Below are positions 36,404-45,377 of a DNA stretch of 64,000 nucleotides, one piece after another. The position numbers and the translations under genes were made by a program. Source of the DNA: JAKAGZ01 sp963748105 (GTDB taxonomy: Bacteria; Bacteroidota; Ignavibacteria; Ignavibacteriales; Ignavibacteriaceae); contig CAVVHP010000015.1 in the NCBI GenBank assembly GCA_963748105.1, positions 29,847-93,846 on the forward strand, given 5' to 3'. The notes under the pieces were generated by a model. That model was not told where the DNA came from. It saw only the letters and a list, made by a program, of their open reading frames with translations, and did no database searches. Every line of letters begins with the position of its first letter. The first letter of the stretch is position 1.

Positions 36404-38084
36404 TAAAAATTACCAGTTTTCCTTTGATGACGTTATCGCCTGCTTTGGTTACGTAAATATAAACCCCGCTTGCCAGTTTCTCATTATTATTTTTCCTTCC
36501 GGTCCAGGATACCACCGGGTGCCCTGAATTATTAAAAACTCCACGGACCGATGAATACACAAGATTCATAGAAGAAGAATAGACATTTAATACAGCGCTA
36601 CCGGTATTTCCGGCGGAAACAGGAACAAAAATAAGGGAACCGGATTTATAATTCCGGCTGTATACAAACGGATCCGGGTACGCGAACCGACTTTCGGCTA
36701 AAACCGGTGGAGGCACTGTTGTATCGCTGCTCACCAGTTCATTGTTTAAAAACGTTGAAGATAACCAGTCAGATGATCTGGATACACTAAGATTAGCGGA
36801 ATATTTATCTAAAATTTTAATTGTTCCACTTGTAAGGTCACTAAATAAAGAAAACGTAAATGATTCCGTATTCCCTGGGTTACTAATTCCGGTCAGGTAA
36901 TCAACATTTGAGATTTGCGTTACCAGTGTATCACCGTTTGCCGAATTGGTAAACATTACAAAATTATTTGTGGCAGGTTTTGTGTTTACCTGCACAACTT
37001 TTGAAGGGGGATTAAAGGCAACTGACGAAATCGGGTTTATCAACGGATAAGCCGAAGCCTGCGGAAAATATTTTCCGTTTTGCGCCCTGTAATTTGTGTA
37101 ATAAGTCCAGAGGCCGAAATCCTGGAATGCTTTTGCAAAAGATGAATTCTTTTCCACTAAACTACTATTTATTGCAGACAATGCATTTTGAGCAGGCATC
37201 AATTCCCATTCCCTCTTAATAATACCGTAGCCATAATTCATTTTCAGGTAAATATCCCAGATGGCCAAATTATACCCGGATTGCCCGGAAAATCCCAAAG
37301 ATGAGTGGCTGAAATAAGAAGGAAGATACTGGAAATAATCAGGAATAGATGGATAAACGAATGTCTCCATCGCAGTTGAGGTTAGTTCATAAAAGAAAAT
37401 ATCACTATCCCTGTAAATATAATTACCAATCTGAATCCCATGATGAAATTCGTGAGCAACAGTAACTCTTGCACCATTGATTCCTGTGGTATTGAACCCG
37501 GCAAAATCATCATCAACCTCCATATAGGAATAATATCTTTTGCTACCGCTTACAATTTCGGTATCAAAGTTTGTTTGTCCGTAAAGTGAACCAAGGTTGT
37601 CTATGTAGATATCATATTTATTTTCGCCGTCTATCACTGAATCGCCGGGTGGCGGTGGATATCCCAAATATCCGACTTCATAATCGTAGGATGAATCAGC
37701 GGCAATTGCAAACTGGTTAACATCATAAGCAGGCGGAGGATTACTACCCCCGGGTTTATAAAAATGAATCCTGAAATAGCCTTTGGGAGAAACTATGGAG
37801 GTATCGGTAGCCGGTCGTTGCAATATTTTTTTTAATCTGGTTTGTTGATCAGGTGAAAAGAGATTTAAATTCATTCTTATAATATTTACAAGTCCAAATC
37901 CGCATTTCCCTTGCGCTTCCTGCACCTGGTTATGGACTCCTTGTGCAACCGCTTGATTTACTGTTTTTCCCTCTCTTAGCCCTATGTATGTATTATATAA
38001 CGAGTCAAGGCCGGAACGAGAATATTCCTGTGCAAAAACTGCAGCAGCCGAAATTAAAAATATTATAAATATATTTTTCTTCAT
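36396..38084 (-). CDS. Secreted MXAN_6640-type metalloprotease with T9SS-like tail
   Basis: A 562-residue protein with a signal peptide (ending VFAQ). The zinc-protease motif HEFHHG (about residue 212) has the HExxH form, after a region with DNLGSLYGQTNFD and SYMEVDDDFAGF that matches the MXAN_6640 family of putative metalloproteases. The C-terminal 85 residues (AYPDPFVYSRN...SGVYIYVTKAGDNVIKGKLVIFNE) look like a T9SS sorting domain, so the enzyme is probably placed on the cell surface. It overlaps the FG-GAP gene by 4 nt upstream and ccmA by 8 nt downstream. Confidence 0.85.
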   Translation of the reverse strand: MKKNIFIIFLISAAAVFAQEYSRSGLDSLYNTYIGLREGKTVNQAVAQGVHNQVQEAQGKCGFGLVNIIRMNLNLFSPDQQTRLKKILQRPATDTSIVSPKGYFRIHFYKPGGSNPPPAYDVNQFAIAADSSYDYEVGYLGYPPPPGDSVIDGENKYDIYIDNLGSLYGQTNFDTEIVSGSKRYYSYMEVDDDFAGFNTTGINGARVTVAHEFHHGIQIGNYIYRDSDIFFYELTSTAMETFVYPSIPDYFQYLPSYFSHSSLGFSGQSGYNLAIWDIYLKMNYGYGIIKREWELMPAQNALSAINSSLVEKNSSFAKAFQDFGLWTYYTNYRAQNGKYFPQASAYPLINPISSVAFNPPSKVVQVNTKPATNNFVMFTNSANGDTLVTQISNVDYLTGISNPGNTESFTFSLFSDLTSGTIKILDKYSANLSVSRSSDWLSSTFLNNELVSSDTTVPPPVLAESRFAYPDPFVYSRNYKSGSLIFVPVSAGNTGSAVLNVYSSSMNLVYSSVRGVFNNSGHPVVSWTGRKNNNEKLASGVYIYVTKAGDNVIKGKLVIFNE

Positions 38085-40252
38085 TTAGGTAATTGTTTTA
38101 TTTTAATGCATCTATCAACAGAATCGGTGTAAACAAAATTATAACTTCTATAATTCATGTTCTTAATAAAATAGTCCAGAACATTTCTGCCCCCGGCTAT
38201 ATTAGTAACTACATTAGTAACTACTATTTTCCTACCCCTTTTAATAAAATCGACCCTGTGGAGAGCACCTTCATCGGGCACGTAAATAAAAAGCCTTTTC
38301 AAACCACCCGGTTTTAGTTCTCCAAAAAATAATAGATTTTTGTTTTTAATCCTAAAATGATCCCCTAAATCTTTGTCCACTACCACTATAGGAGAATCTT
38401 CAGTGGACAGAACTGCAAAATTTGATTTCGGTGTTTCAAAAAAATTAACAGATGTGGCTTCTTCATTATTAAAGAAATCGCCGGCAAATGAATTTATTAA
38501 AGTTGTATCCTTAATACCCAGACGGTAATATCGCATAGCATTTTTAAATTGATTAACCAATGTTGATCTAAACAGAACCTGCGAGTTACTTTTTCTTTGC
38601 CAGTAAAATAATTCGGAACCATTTATTACCGTAAGATTAGAAGCCAGAACATTTGAAGCAATATTCGGGAAATCCCTGGAAACATATATTGAATCCCTTA
38701 TAAAAAATTCATTTAGTCCCAAAACATCATCCTGCATATACGAGACATATATTTTAGAATTAAGACCTTTAATAGGAAGTATTTTCAGGTCTGATATTCC
38801 ACCAGGAGTGTAAAGTGAATTTCTTTCAATTTTTCCATTTTCAAAATTATACGAAATTACTTCTATTAATTTCTTCCCGGGTGTGTAGCAATAAAATGTT
38901 TTAATTCCCGGGTTAGTATCGTCTGCAATAACCATTTTCTCTTTTTCGAATAATCTTGTTCTGTAAAGCATCCAAGGAATACCGGAATTATTTCTTACTA
39001 CCAAGTTCAAGTAATTATTAAAGTTGTCAATAAAGCAGATATCATTTATTCCATTATTATCTGTATCAAAATATGAAATTGCCCCTGGTTCGGCTCCCAG
39101 AGACAGGCTAATATCATCCGCAAGTGATTTGATTCTGCTGACTGTGAACAGATATCCTTTACTGCTTAGAAAAGCAATTCCATTAATAAATCTGCTGTAG
39201 TAAGGTATCAGATCACTAAGCTGTTCTTTATGGTAGTAAATAACTTCCGGATAAAATTCAGTTTCATTTTTTGCATATAATATTGAAAGCAGTCCTTCAT
39301 CACTATTGATATATGCTATATCAATTTTCCCATCGCGATTAAAATCACCGGGTATAATTTTAGTAGGATAAAAATTTGTTTCCAGTTTTACTTCCTGATC
39401 ATAAGAGCCTACAGCATCACCGTAAAATATATTTATGTTTTTGCCGGAGCTATAAATCAGGTCATTAATTTGGTCCAGGTTTACATCAAAACTCTGGAGA
39501 GCGCTTATCTGATCATTAATTTTTATAGTTCGTGTTTTATTAAATTCGCCCAGGCCGTTATTATAATAGAAATCGATAGATCGCTTGAGCAGATTAAATG
39601 CAACTATATCAGGATAAAAGTCGTTATTAACATCAACAAAAAGAGCATTCGAATAACTTCCCTCTTCAGTAATTTTTTCTTCTATAAATTTATTTTTATT
39701 TAGATATAATACTGAGAGTCCCTTAAATGCACTGCCTGAGATAAGAAAACGATAGTCCTCTCTGTTGTCAACACTTGCGTAGGAAATATTTTCCGGATAT
39801 GAATCAAATTTATAAACATTTCTAAGCAACGGTCTGCCCTTAGAAGTAAAGTCATAAATGCCAACTTCCCTGTTTTTCCTCGACGTAAAGGCGTACCCGG
39901 TTATTTTATTCCGGGAATTTGTTATGTCTATTATGTTTGAGATTTCTACCGGAAGAAAATATTTTTCCTGCCTGCTAATGTTTCCATTTTTATCACCGGT
40001 CAGGGCCAGGATCTGTTTTTTTTCAGGGTTAAATAAGATTAGATCTGTGTATGAGTCTTTATTAAAGTTTAAAGAAAACACTGAGGTAAAATTAGAGTCT
40101 ACTTTAAAGCTGTTGAATTTGCAAAAACCGTTAATCGGGATTTGCGCAAAAGATTCATTAATAATGAACAGGAACAGGATCAGCAGAATTGAGCTAACTT
40201 TTTGTAGCTCTGTTTTTAAGCCTGTTATCTCTCCTCTGCAGGGCTTCTTCAT
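38081..40252 (-). CDS. Secreted FG-GAP/VCBS repeat protein
   Basis: A 723-residue protein with an extended N-terminus before the hydrophobic signal (SSILLILFLFIINESFAQ). The repeats contain degenerate calcium loops: DVNNDFYPDI, DVNLDQINDL, DFNRDGKIDI, DTDNNGINDI, spaced about 60-100 residues apart, predicting one or two beta-propellers. The start at 40252 overlaps the thioesterase gene by 59 nt; I found no better start downstream of the overlap, so the long N-region is kept with doubt. Coupled by a 4-nt overlap to the metalloprotease, suggesting the two act together at the cell surface. Confidence 0.78.
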   Translation of the reverse strand: MKKPCRGEITGLKTELQKVSSILLILFLFIINESFAQIPINGFCKFNSFKVDSNFTSVFSLNFNKDSYTDLILFNPEKKQILALTGDKNGNISRQEKYFLPVEISNIIDITNSRNKITGYAFTSRKNREVGIYDFTSKGRPLLRNVYKFDSYPENISYASVDNREDYRFLISGSAFKGLSVLYLNKNKFIEEKITEEGSYSNALFVDVNNDFYPDIVAFNLLKRSIDFYYNNGLGEFNKTRTIKINDQISALQSFDVNLDQINDLIYSSGKNINIFYGDAVGSYDQEVKLETNFYPTKIIPGDFNRDGKIDIAYINSDEGLLSILYAKNETEFYPEVIYYHKEQLSDLIPYYSRFINGIAFLSSKGYLFTVSRIKSLADDISLSLGAEPGAISYFDTDNNGINDICFIDNFNNYLNLVVRNNSGIPWMLYRTRLFEKEKMVIADDTNPGIKTFYCYTPGKKLIEVISYNFENGKIERNSLYTPGGISDLKILPIKGLNSKIYVSYMQDDVLGLNEFFIRDSIYVSRDFPNIASNVLASNLTVINGSELFYWQRKSNSQVLFRSTLVNQFKNAMRYYRLGIKDTTLINSFAGDFFNNEEATSVNFFETPKSNFAVLSTEDSPIVVVDKDLGDHFRIKNKNLLFFGELKPGGLKRLFIYVPDEGALHRVDFIKRGRKIVVTNVVTNIAGGRNVLDYFIKNMNYRSYNFVYTDSVDRCIKIKQLPK

Positions 40253-40670
40253 ATCGTCTCTTTTCTTCTGATGTTTCCGGAATAGCTTGAGTTGCTCTAA
40301 CTGGATTTCCGTCTTTATCTACATTAACAAAAGTAAGGTAAGCAGTATTTGTATGTATTTTTATTCCTTCTCTAAATGTTTCCGCAAAAACTTTTACCCC
40401 CACCTCCATAGAGGTACTGAATACCCTGTTGATAGATGCTGTTAAAGTAACTGCATCACCAAGATTAATAGAATGAATAAAATCAATCCTGTCAACAGAA
40501 GCGGTAACACAAACACTGTTATTATGCTTTGAGGCACAAAGGGCAGCACAAACATCAATCCATAACATAAGCTGCCCGCCAAGCATTTTGCCTAACTGGT
40601 TGGTGTGGTTAGGTAAAACCAGTTCGGTCATTGTAATTTGCGATTCGCTTATTTTTTTAGCTTGTGCCAT
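40194..40670 (-). CDS. Acyl-CoA thioesterase (hotdog fold)
   Basis: A 158-residue cytoplasmic enzyme of the YciA/cytosolic acyl-CoA hydrolase family. Seen: TELVLPNHTNQLGKMLGGQLMLWIDVCAAL, where the Asp and Asn/Gly residues form the active site of hotdog thioesterases, then VDRIDFIHSINLGDAVTLTA and the final FVNVDKDGNP. It hydrolyses acyl-CoA to free acid and CoA. Its start shares one base with the bamD stop. Confidence 0.9.
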   Translation of the reverse strand: MAQAKKISESQITMTELVLPNHTNQLGKMLGGQLMLWIDVCAALCASKHNNSVCVTASVDRIDFIHSINLGDAVTLTASINRVFSTSMEVGVKVFAETFREGIKIHTNTAYLTFVNVDKDGNPVRATQAIPETSEEKRRYEEALQRRDNRLKNRATKS

Positions 40671-41428
40671 TAATTTTTTGAGGACAGATTTGATTGAAGT
40701 TCTGTTTTTAATTTTTCAATTTCTTTTACGTTCTGATCATCCGGATACCGGTCAAGAAATGTTGCAATTTCTTCAAGAGCATCAGAATTTTTATCCTGGT
40801 CAATAAGCAGTTTAATTTTATTATACTGAGCCATTGCTGCATATTTAGTGTCGTGATAATCTTCTACAACATTAGTATAGTACATTAATGCCGCTTTATT
40901 GAAATCCATGGTTTCATAAAGTTGCGCAGTGTTAAATTCTTTATGAGCAAGTTTGTCATTTAATTCAACAATTTTTTGTTCAGCATCTTTTACTTTATCG
41001 CTTGTCGGAAAAAAGTCTATAAATGCCTGGAATTCCGAAATAGCTTTCTTTGTATACTGCTGATCCAGTCTGTAATCTGGTGATAATTCGAAATAACATT
41101 GAGCAAGCATATATTGTGAATTAGGCACAAACTCACTAGCGGGCATTGATTTAATTAATTTGCTGAATTCGTAAGCTGCAAGAATATATTCGTGGCGTTC
41201 GTAACGTGTTTCAGCAAGGTAGTATTGTGCATCATCAACTACAGAATTTCCGGGATATTGCAAAACAATTGCCTGAAATTCCTGAACAGCGTCAAGATAA
41301 CTTTCATCGTGATACAATTTTAATGCGTAATCCAGTCGCTGCTGAGCCGTATAATTACTCGTGTTAACAGATGATGAGCATCCCCATAAAAGCAGGGAAG
41401 AAAAGATTAATAATAGGAATTTTTTCAT
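40670..41428 (-). CDS. bamD: Outer membrane assembly lipoprotein BamD
   Basis: A 252-residue lipoprotein (signal ending LLLWGC) made of about five tetratricopeptide repeats: LDYALKLYHDESYLDAVQEFQAIVLQYPGN, VDDAQYYLAETRYERHEYILAAYEFSKLI and similar. This is the standard form of BamD/YfiO, which works with BamA to insert beta-barrels such as the TonB receptors here. It is the first gene of the run that ends in ccmF. Length matches the family. Confidence 0.9.
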   Translation of the reverse strand: MKKFLLLIFSSLLLWGCSSSVNTSNYTAQQRLDYALKLYHDESYLDAVQEFQAIVLQYPGNSVVDDAQYYLAETRYERHEYILAAYEFSKLIKSMPASEFVPNSQYMLAQCYFELSPDYRLDQQYTKKAISEFQAFIDFFPTSDKVKDAEQKIVELNDKLAHKEFNTAQLYETMDFNKAALMYYTNVVEDYHDTKYAAMAQYNKIKLLIDQDKNSDALEEIATFLDRYPDDQNVKEIEKLKTELQSNLSSKN

Positions 41429-41558
41429 TTTTCAGGCTAATTTATTGAAATATAAGTTACAATTATAACGAAATTCTTACAGGCTTCAAAGGTAATAATC
41501 CAACCATATTCAGGGAATTTTATTAATATCGGTTCAAAATTTCACAAGTGCGGTTCCT

Positions 41559-42167
41559 TTATTTGCTTCTGACAGTAAAAAATAAAATAACTGCCAAAGC
41601 TGCGCTTCCGATGGCAACAACAGGTGCAAAAAGACTCGAAAAAAAAGGTTCTGTCGGCACCTCATCCTGTGTAAAAGGATAAGCCGGATTTTGTAGTGAG
41701 ACAATATCATCCACAGCCACAGAATCTACAAAGGCCAGATTAAATTTACCCGGAACTGAGTTACCACTTTCAATTGAATAATTGCCTTTCAGTTTTACAG
41801 TTCTGGGGACAAAATAATCTCCAAATATCCCATCCTTGTACATTTCGCCATAATGTACGTTCGCATCTTCAACACTATAATCTACAATATTGGCTGATGT
41901 ACTTGATATTGTTTTTCCAAGCCTAGCAAAATCCAATACCACCTGGTTTCGGAAGACAGCAAAAACATCGCTTGCATTATAGTTTAATGAAATAGTTTTT
42001 TCTGTCGCTAAAATACTATCATTCATTTTTACTACAGAAGAGTCAATTAATTTATTAAAAACTTCCAGGTTTGTTTTTGTCTGGGCAACTGAAGTGGCCG
42101 TAACCATTAACAGGATAACACACAGATAGATTGGAATACTTTTATAATATTTAATTTGATTTACCAA
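41559..42167 (-). CDS. Secreted protein with C-terminal membrane anchor, unknown
   Basis: A 202-residue protein. It has a signal peptide (ending TSVAQ), a body without recognised motifs (NYNASDVFAVFRNQVVLDFARLGKTI; DGIFGDYFVPRTVKLKGNY) and a C-terminal membrane helix (FAPVVAIGSAALAVILFFTVRSK) with a positive end, so the body should face the periplasm. I do not recognise a family. It lies between htpX and bamD on the same strand and could belong to the envelope-quality group, but only position supports this. Confidence 0.7.
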   Translation of the reverse strand: MVNQIKYYKSIPIYLCVILLMVTATSVAQTKTNLEVFNKLIDSSVVKMNDSILATEKTISLNYNASDVFAVFRNQVVLDFARLGKTISSTSANIVDYSVEDANVHYGEMYKDGIFGDYFVPRTVKLKGNYSIESGNSVPGKFNLAFVDSVAVDDIVSLQNPAYPFTQDEVPTEPFFSSLFAPVVAIGSAALAVILFFTVRSK

Positions 42168-42202
42168 TATTTTGATAATTGATTAAGAAACTTCCCTGAA
42201 TT

Positions 42203-43046
42203 TCACATTATCTGTGCAATTTCCCGCAGCCTTTTCACTCTTTCTTCCATTGCCGGATGAGTTGAGAATAGTTTCATCACCCCACCGCCCCGCAATGGAT
42301 TTACAATAAACATATGTGCGGTTGCGGGACCGACATTATCGAGCTGTTTCATTTGATTTGCACCTGAAATTTTTTCCAGTGCCGAGGCAAGCGCCAGGGG
42401 CTTACCTGAAATTTTTGCCCCGCCTTCATCTGCGGCAAATTCCCTGGATCTTGATATTGCAAGCTGTAATAGTGTTGCGGCAATAGGAGATAGAATAATC
42501 AGCACCAGGCCAGCCAGTCCGTCATTGTCCTCTGCTGCCACGCCCTGAAAACAACATTGCCCATCCGGCCATTTGTGCAATAAAAGTAATTGTACCGACC
42601 ATTGTTGCGGCAATTGTACCGGTTAAAATATCCCTGTGTTTAACGTGCGCAAGTTCGTGTGATAAAACTCCGGCAAGTTCATCATTATTAAGCCCCTGAA
42701 GAATTCCGGTAGTCGCGCATACCGCGGCATGTTCAGGATTTCTTCCTGTTGCAAAGGCATTAGGTGTTGGATCATTTATAATATAAACTTTCGGCATCGG
42801 TAAAGCGGCGTTCTGAGCAAGATCCGATACCAGGCTATAAAATTTTGGTGCAGATTCAGGCGTAACTTCCTGAGCACGGTACATTTTTAGTACAATTTTA
42901 TCCGAATACCAGTACGAGCCGAAATTCATTGCAAGCGCGAAAATAAAAGCAATGACGAGCCCCGTTTGTCCCCCGAGCAGTCCGCCGACTAGCAGGAATA
43001 ATCCCATCATTACAGACATTAAAAATACAGTCTTAAGCGTGTTCAA
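42203..43046 (-). CDS. htpX: Membrane protease HtpX (one frameshift)
   Basis: HtpX is an inner membrane zinc metalloprotease that degrades misfolded membrane proteins. The start is the TTG at 43046 (LNTLKTVFLMSVMMG), chosen for the AGGAGA site before it. The zinc motif HELAHVKH is at about residue 133 and the third ligand lies in SREFAADEGGAK. The frame breaks near 42529-42530, where one extra C in a CC pair must be removed to join FSGRGSRDNDGLAGLVLI; this gives 280 residues, the family's normal length. The N-terminal half alone, as written, ends soon after the zinc motif. Confidence 0.92.
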
Positions 43047-43204
43047 GTTAGATTCTCCTAAATTTTGCCAGGATAAAATTAAGCAAACAAGATAGTTCAA
43101 TCAATATAAGAAATTTGTCGTATTTTAACTTTGAAAAGCATATTATTGTTTCCGGGACAAACGATTATTTATTCTATCATTAGAAACGATTTCAATATTT
43201 TAAA

Positions 43205-43846
43205 ATGCCAAACAAAAAGATACTTATAATTGGTGCTACAGGAGGTACCGGGAAAGAGCTGGTAAAACAAGGTCTCCGGGCCGGTTATGTTATTAGTGCT
43301 TTAATCCGGAAACCTGAAAAAGCGAAATTTCCCGGTTCAGAAGTGAAAATATTTAAAGGTGATGTTCTTGACTCTGGATCATTAAATAATGCAATTGCAG
43401 GTCAGGACGCAGTAATCTCCGCCCTCGGACATAAGAGATGGTTTCGGCCTGCAAATATTCTTTCATCAGGAACCAAAAATATAATTGCCGCTATGGAGAG
43501 AAATAATGTCCACCGATTCATTTGCGAAACCTCTTTAAGCGTAGGCAGCAGTTTTGGGAGAATGGGATTATACTATACATTTTTTACGATTCCAATAATT
43601 CTTCAGTTTTATTTTTGGGATAAATACAGGCAGGAAAAAATTATTAGAGCAAGTTCACTTGACTGGACAATAGTGCAACCAGGCGCCCTAAAAAACAAAA
43701 AACCCAAAGGCATATGGAAAGAAGGGGATAAAGTCGGCAATTATTTATGGACAGTCGGGATTTCTCGTGCCGATGTCGCTGATTTTATGATAAGACAGAT
43801 TAGCGCTACGAAATACATAAAAAAAACTGTAGGTATTTCGTGGTAA
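43205..43846 (+). CDS. NmrA-like NAD(P)-binding reductase
   Basis: A 213-residue atypical short-chain dehydrogenase. The dinucleotide-binding loop is GATGGTGKELV at residues 10-20, followed by VSA-type strand LIRKPEKA and GDVLDSGSL. There is no YxxxK catalytic pair in the usual place, which fits the NmrA/SDR_a5 group of flavin reductase-like or redox-sensor proteins. It starts 158 nt from the divergent htpX gene and precedes a dehydrogenase by 24 nt. Confidence 0.85.
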   Translation: MPNKKILIIGATGGTGKELVKQGLRAGYVISALIRKPEKAKFPGSEVKIFKGDVLDSGSLNNAIAGQDAVISALGHKRWFRPANILSSGTKNIIAAMERNNVHRFICETSLSVGSSFGRMGLYYTFFTIPIILQFYFWDKYRQEKIIRASSLDWTIVQPGALKNKKPKGIWKEGDKVGNYLWTVGISRADVADFMIRQISATKYIKKTVGISW

Positions 43847-43870
43847 AACCTTAATTGTTAATAACACAAT

Positions 43871-44836
43871 ATGAAAATTTCAATCCCCGACGACTATCAA
43901 AATATAATCCGCGAACTTAACTGTTATAAATTACTTAAAGATTTTGATGTCCGGGTTTATAATGATACAATAAATGATATTGAGGAGCTTTCAAAGAGGT
44001 TTTCGGAATCTGATTGCATCGTATTAACCAGGGAAAGAACAAAGATTACAAAAGAACTGATCGAAAGACTTTCAAATTTAAAGTTGATAAGTCAAACGGG
44101 GAAAATCGCAGGTAATGTTGACGTAGAAGCATGTACAAAAAGCAATATTGCCATAGCGGAGGGAAAAGGCTCGCCTGTTGCCCCTGCAGAACTTACCTGG
44201 ACATTAATAATGGCCGGAATGAGAAATCTGGTTCCGGCTGTGAATGAAATGAAAAACGGGAACTGGCAAACAAATATCGGTGACTGCCTTGAAGGAAAAA
44301 CCCTGGGAATCTGGGGATTTGGTAAAATCGGGAGAAAAATCGCAGGCTACGGAAAGGCGTTTGGCATGAATGTGACAATTTGGGGAAGTAATTTATCCAG
44401 AGAAAATGCCGTCAAAGAAGGATTCATTGCTGCTGAATCAAAAGCTAAGTTTTTTGAAAGCAGCGACGTATTAACAATTCATCTCAGGCTGAAACCAGCA
44501 ACAAAAGGGCTTATTGAGATCGAAGATTTGATAAAAATGAAATCCGACTCTCTTTTTGTAAATACGAGCAGGGCGGAATTAATCAAACCGGGCGCTTTGA
44601 AAGAAGCGCTGAAATCAGGAAGACCCGGAAGAGCGGCGCTCGATGTTTTTGAAAACGAGCCGATCTATGATAAAAATTTCTGGGCATTAAAAATGGATAA
44701 CGTAATCTGCACGCCTCACCTGGGTTACGTTGAAAAACGAGGTTACGAATATTATTTCGGCATCGCTTTTCAAAACGTTGTAGATTACTTTGGCGGCAAC
44801 CCGACAAATATCTTGAATCCGGAAGCTTTAAAATAA
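43871..44836 (+). CDS. D-2-hydroxyacid dehydrogenase
   Basis: A 321-residue NAD-dependent dehydrogenase of the D-isomer family. The NAD loop is GIWGFGKIGRKIAGYGKAFGM (about residues 139-159, with GxGxxG). The catalytic triad is visible: Arg in NTSRAELI, Glu in FENEPIYD, and His in TPHLGYV. Substrates in this family include phosphoglycerate, glycerate and lactate; the lack of a C-terminal ACT domain argues against a long-form SerA. The exact substrate cannot be set from sequence. Confidence 0.9.
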   Translation: MKISIPDDYQNIIRELNCYKLLKDFDVRVYNDTINDIEELSKRFSESDCIVLTRERTKITKELIERLSNLKLISQTGKIAGNVDVEACTKSNIAIAEGKGSPVAPAELTWTLIMAGMRNLVPAVNEMKNGNWQTNIGDCLEGKTLGIWGFGKIGRKIAGYGKAFGMNVTIWGSNLSRENAVKEGFIAAESKAKFFESSDVLTIHLRLKPATKGLIEIEDLIKMKSDSLFVNTSRAELIKPGALKEALKSGRPGRAALDVFENEPIYDKNFWALKMDNVICTPHLGYVEKRGYEYYFGIAFQNVVDYFGGNPTNILNPEALK

Positions 44837-44947
44837 AATGTATTATATATTTTTAACCGGTTACTAGTTTATTTCAATATTTCAGTTACCACTTAAAACC
44901 AATATTTACCGCCCTTCAACTTTAAACAACTAATTTTAACAAAAATA

Positions 44948-44978
44948 TTGACTTATATCATCTGAGAAATTATGTTTG
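44948..44978 (+). promoter_or_regulatory. Bacteroidota-type promoter of the PadR/permease operon
   Basis: TTG at 44948-44950 and TATGTTTG at 44971-44978, separated by 20 nt, match the -33/-7 consensus exactly. The PadR start lies 47 nt downstream. Confidence 0.65.
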
Positions 44979-45024
44979 CAAATAATACATAGCATTACAA
45001 GGTATATAGCGAGGGTATGTAAAA

Positions 45025-45360
45025 ATGATATCAAAAGCATTAGTAGCGGCGTCAACAAAGCCGATGATTTTAGCCATCCTGCGAGGCGGGGAAAATTATG
45101 GTTATCAAATTATTCAGAGAGTTAAAGAAATTTCCGGCGGGAAACTTGAGTGGGCAGACGGAATGCTCTACCCTGTTCTTCACAGATTGGAAAAGGATGG
45201 ACTGGTTAAAACACAGTGGAAACTTTCTGACGGAAGAATGAGAAAATATTATAAAATCACCGAAGCCGGTAAAAAGGAACTCGCGGCCGACAGAGATCAA
45301 TGGCTTTCAGTACACAAAGTCTTGCTGGAATTATGGAAGCCAATTCCTTCATTTAATTGA
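45025..45360 (+). CDS. PadR family transcriptional regulator
   Basis: A 111-residue winged-helix protein: LILAILRGGENYGYQIIQRVKEISGGKLEWADGMLYPVLHRLEKDGLVKTQWKLSDG is cut from the typical PadR N-terminal domain, and YYKITEAGKKELA closes it. Short PadR proteins directly upstream of MacB-type permeases are common in Bacteroidota/Acidobacteria and usually repress the transporter genes. Its stop lies 17 nt before the permease start. Confidence 0.92.
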   Translation: MISKALVAASTKPMILAILRGGENYGYQIIQRVKEISGGKLEWADGMLYPVLHRLEKDGLVKTQWKLSDGRMRKYYKITEAGKKELAADRDQWLSVHKVLLELWKPIPSFN

Positions 45361-45377
45361 AATTATTTGGAGCATCA

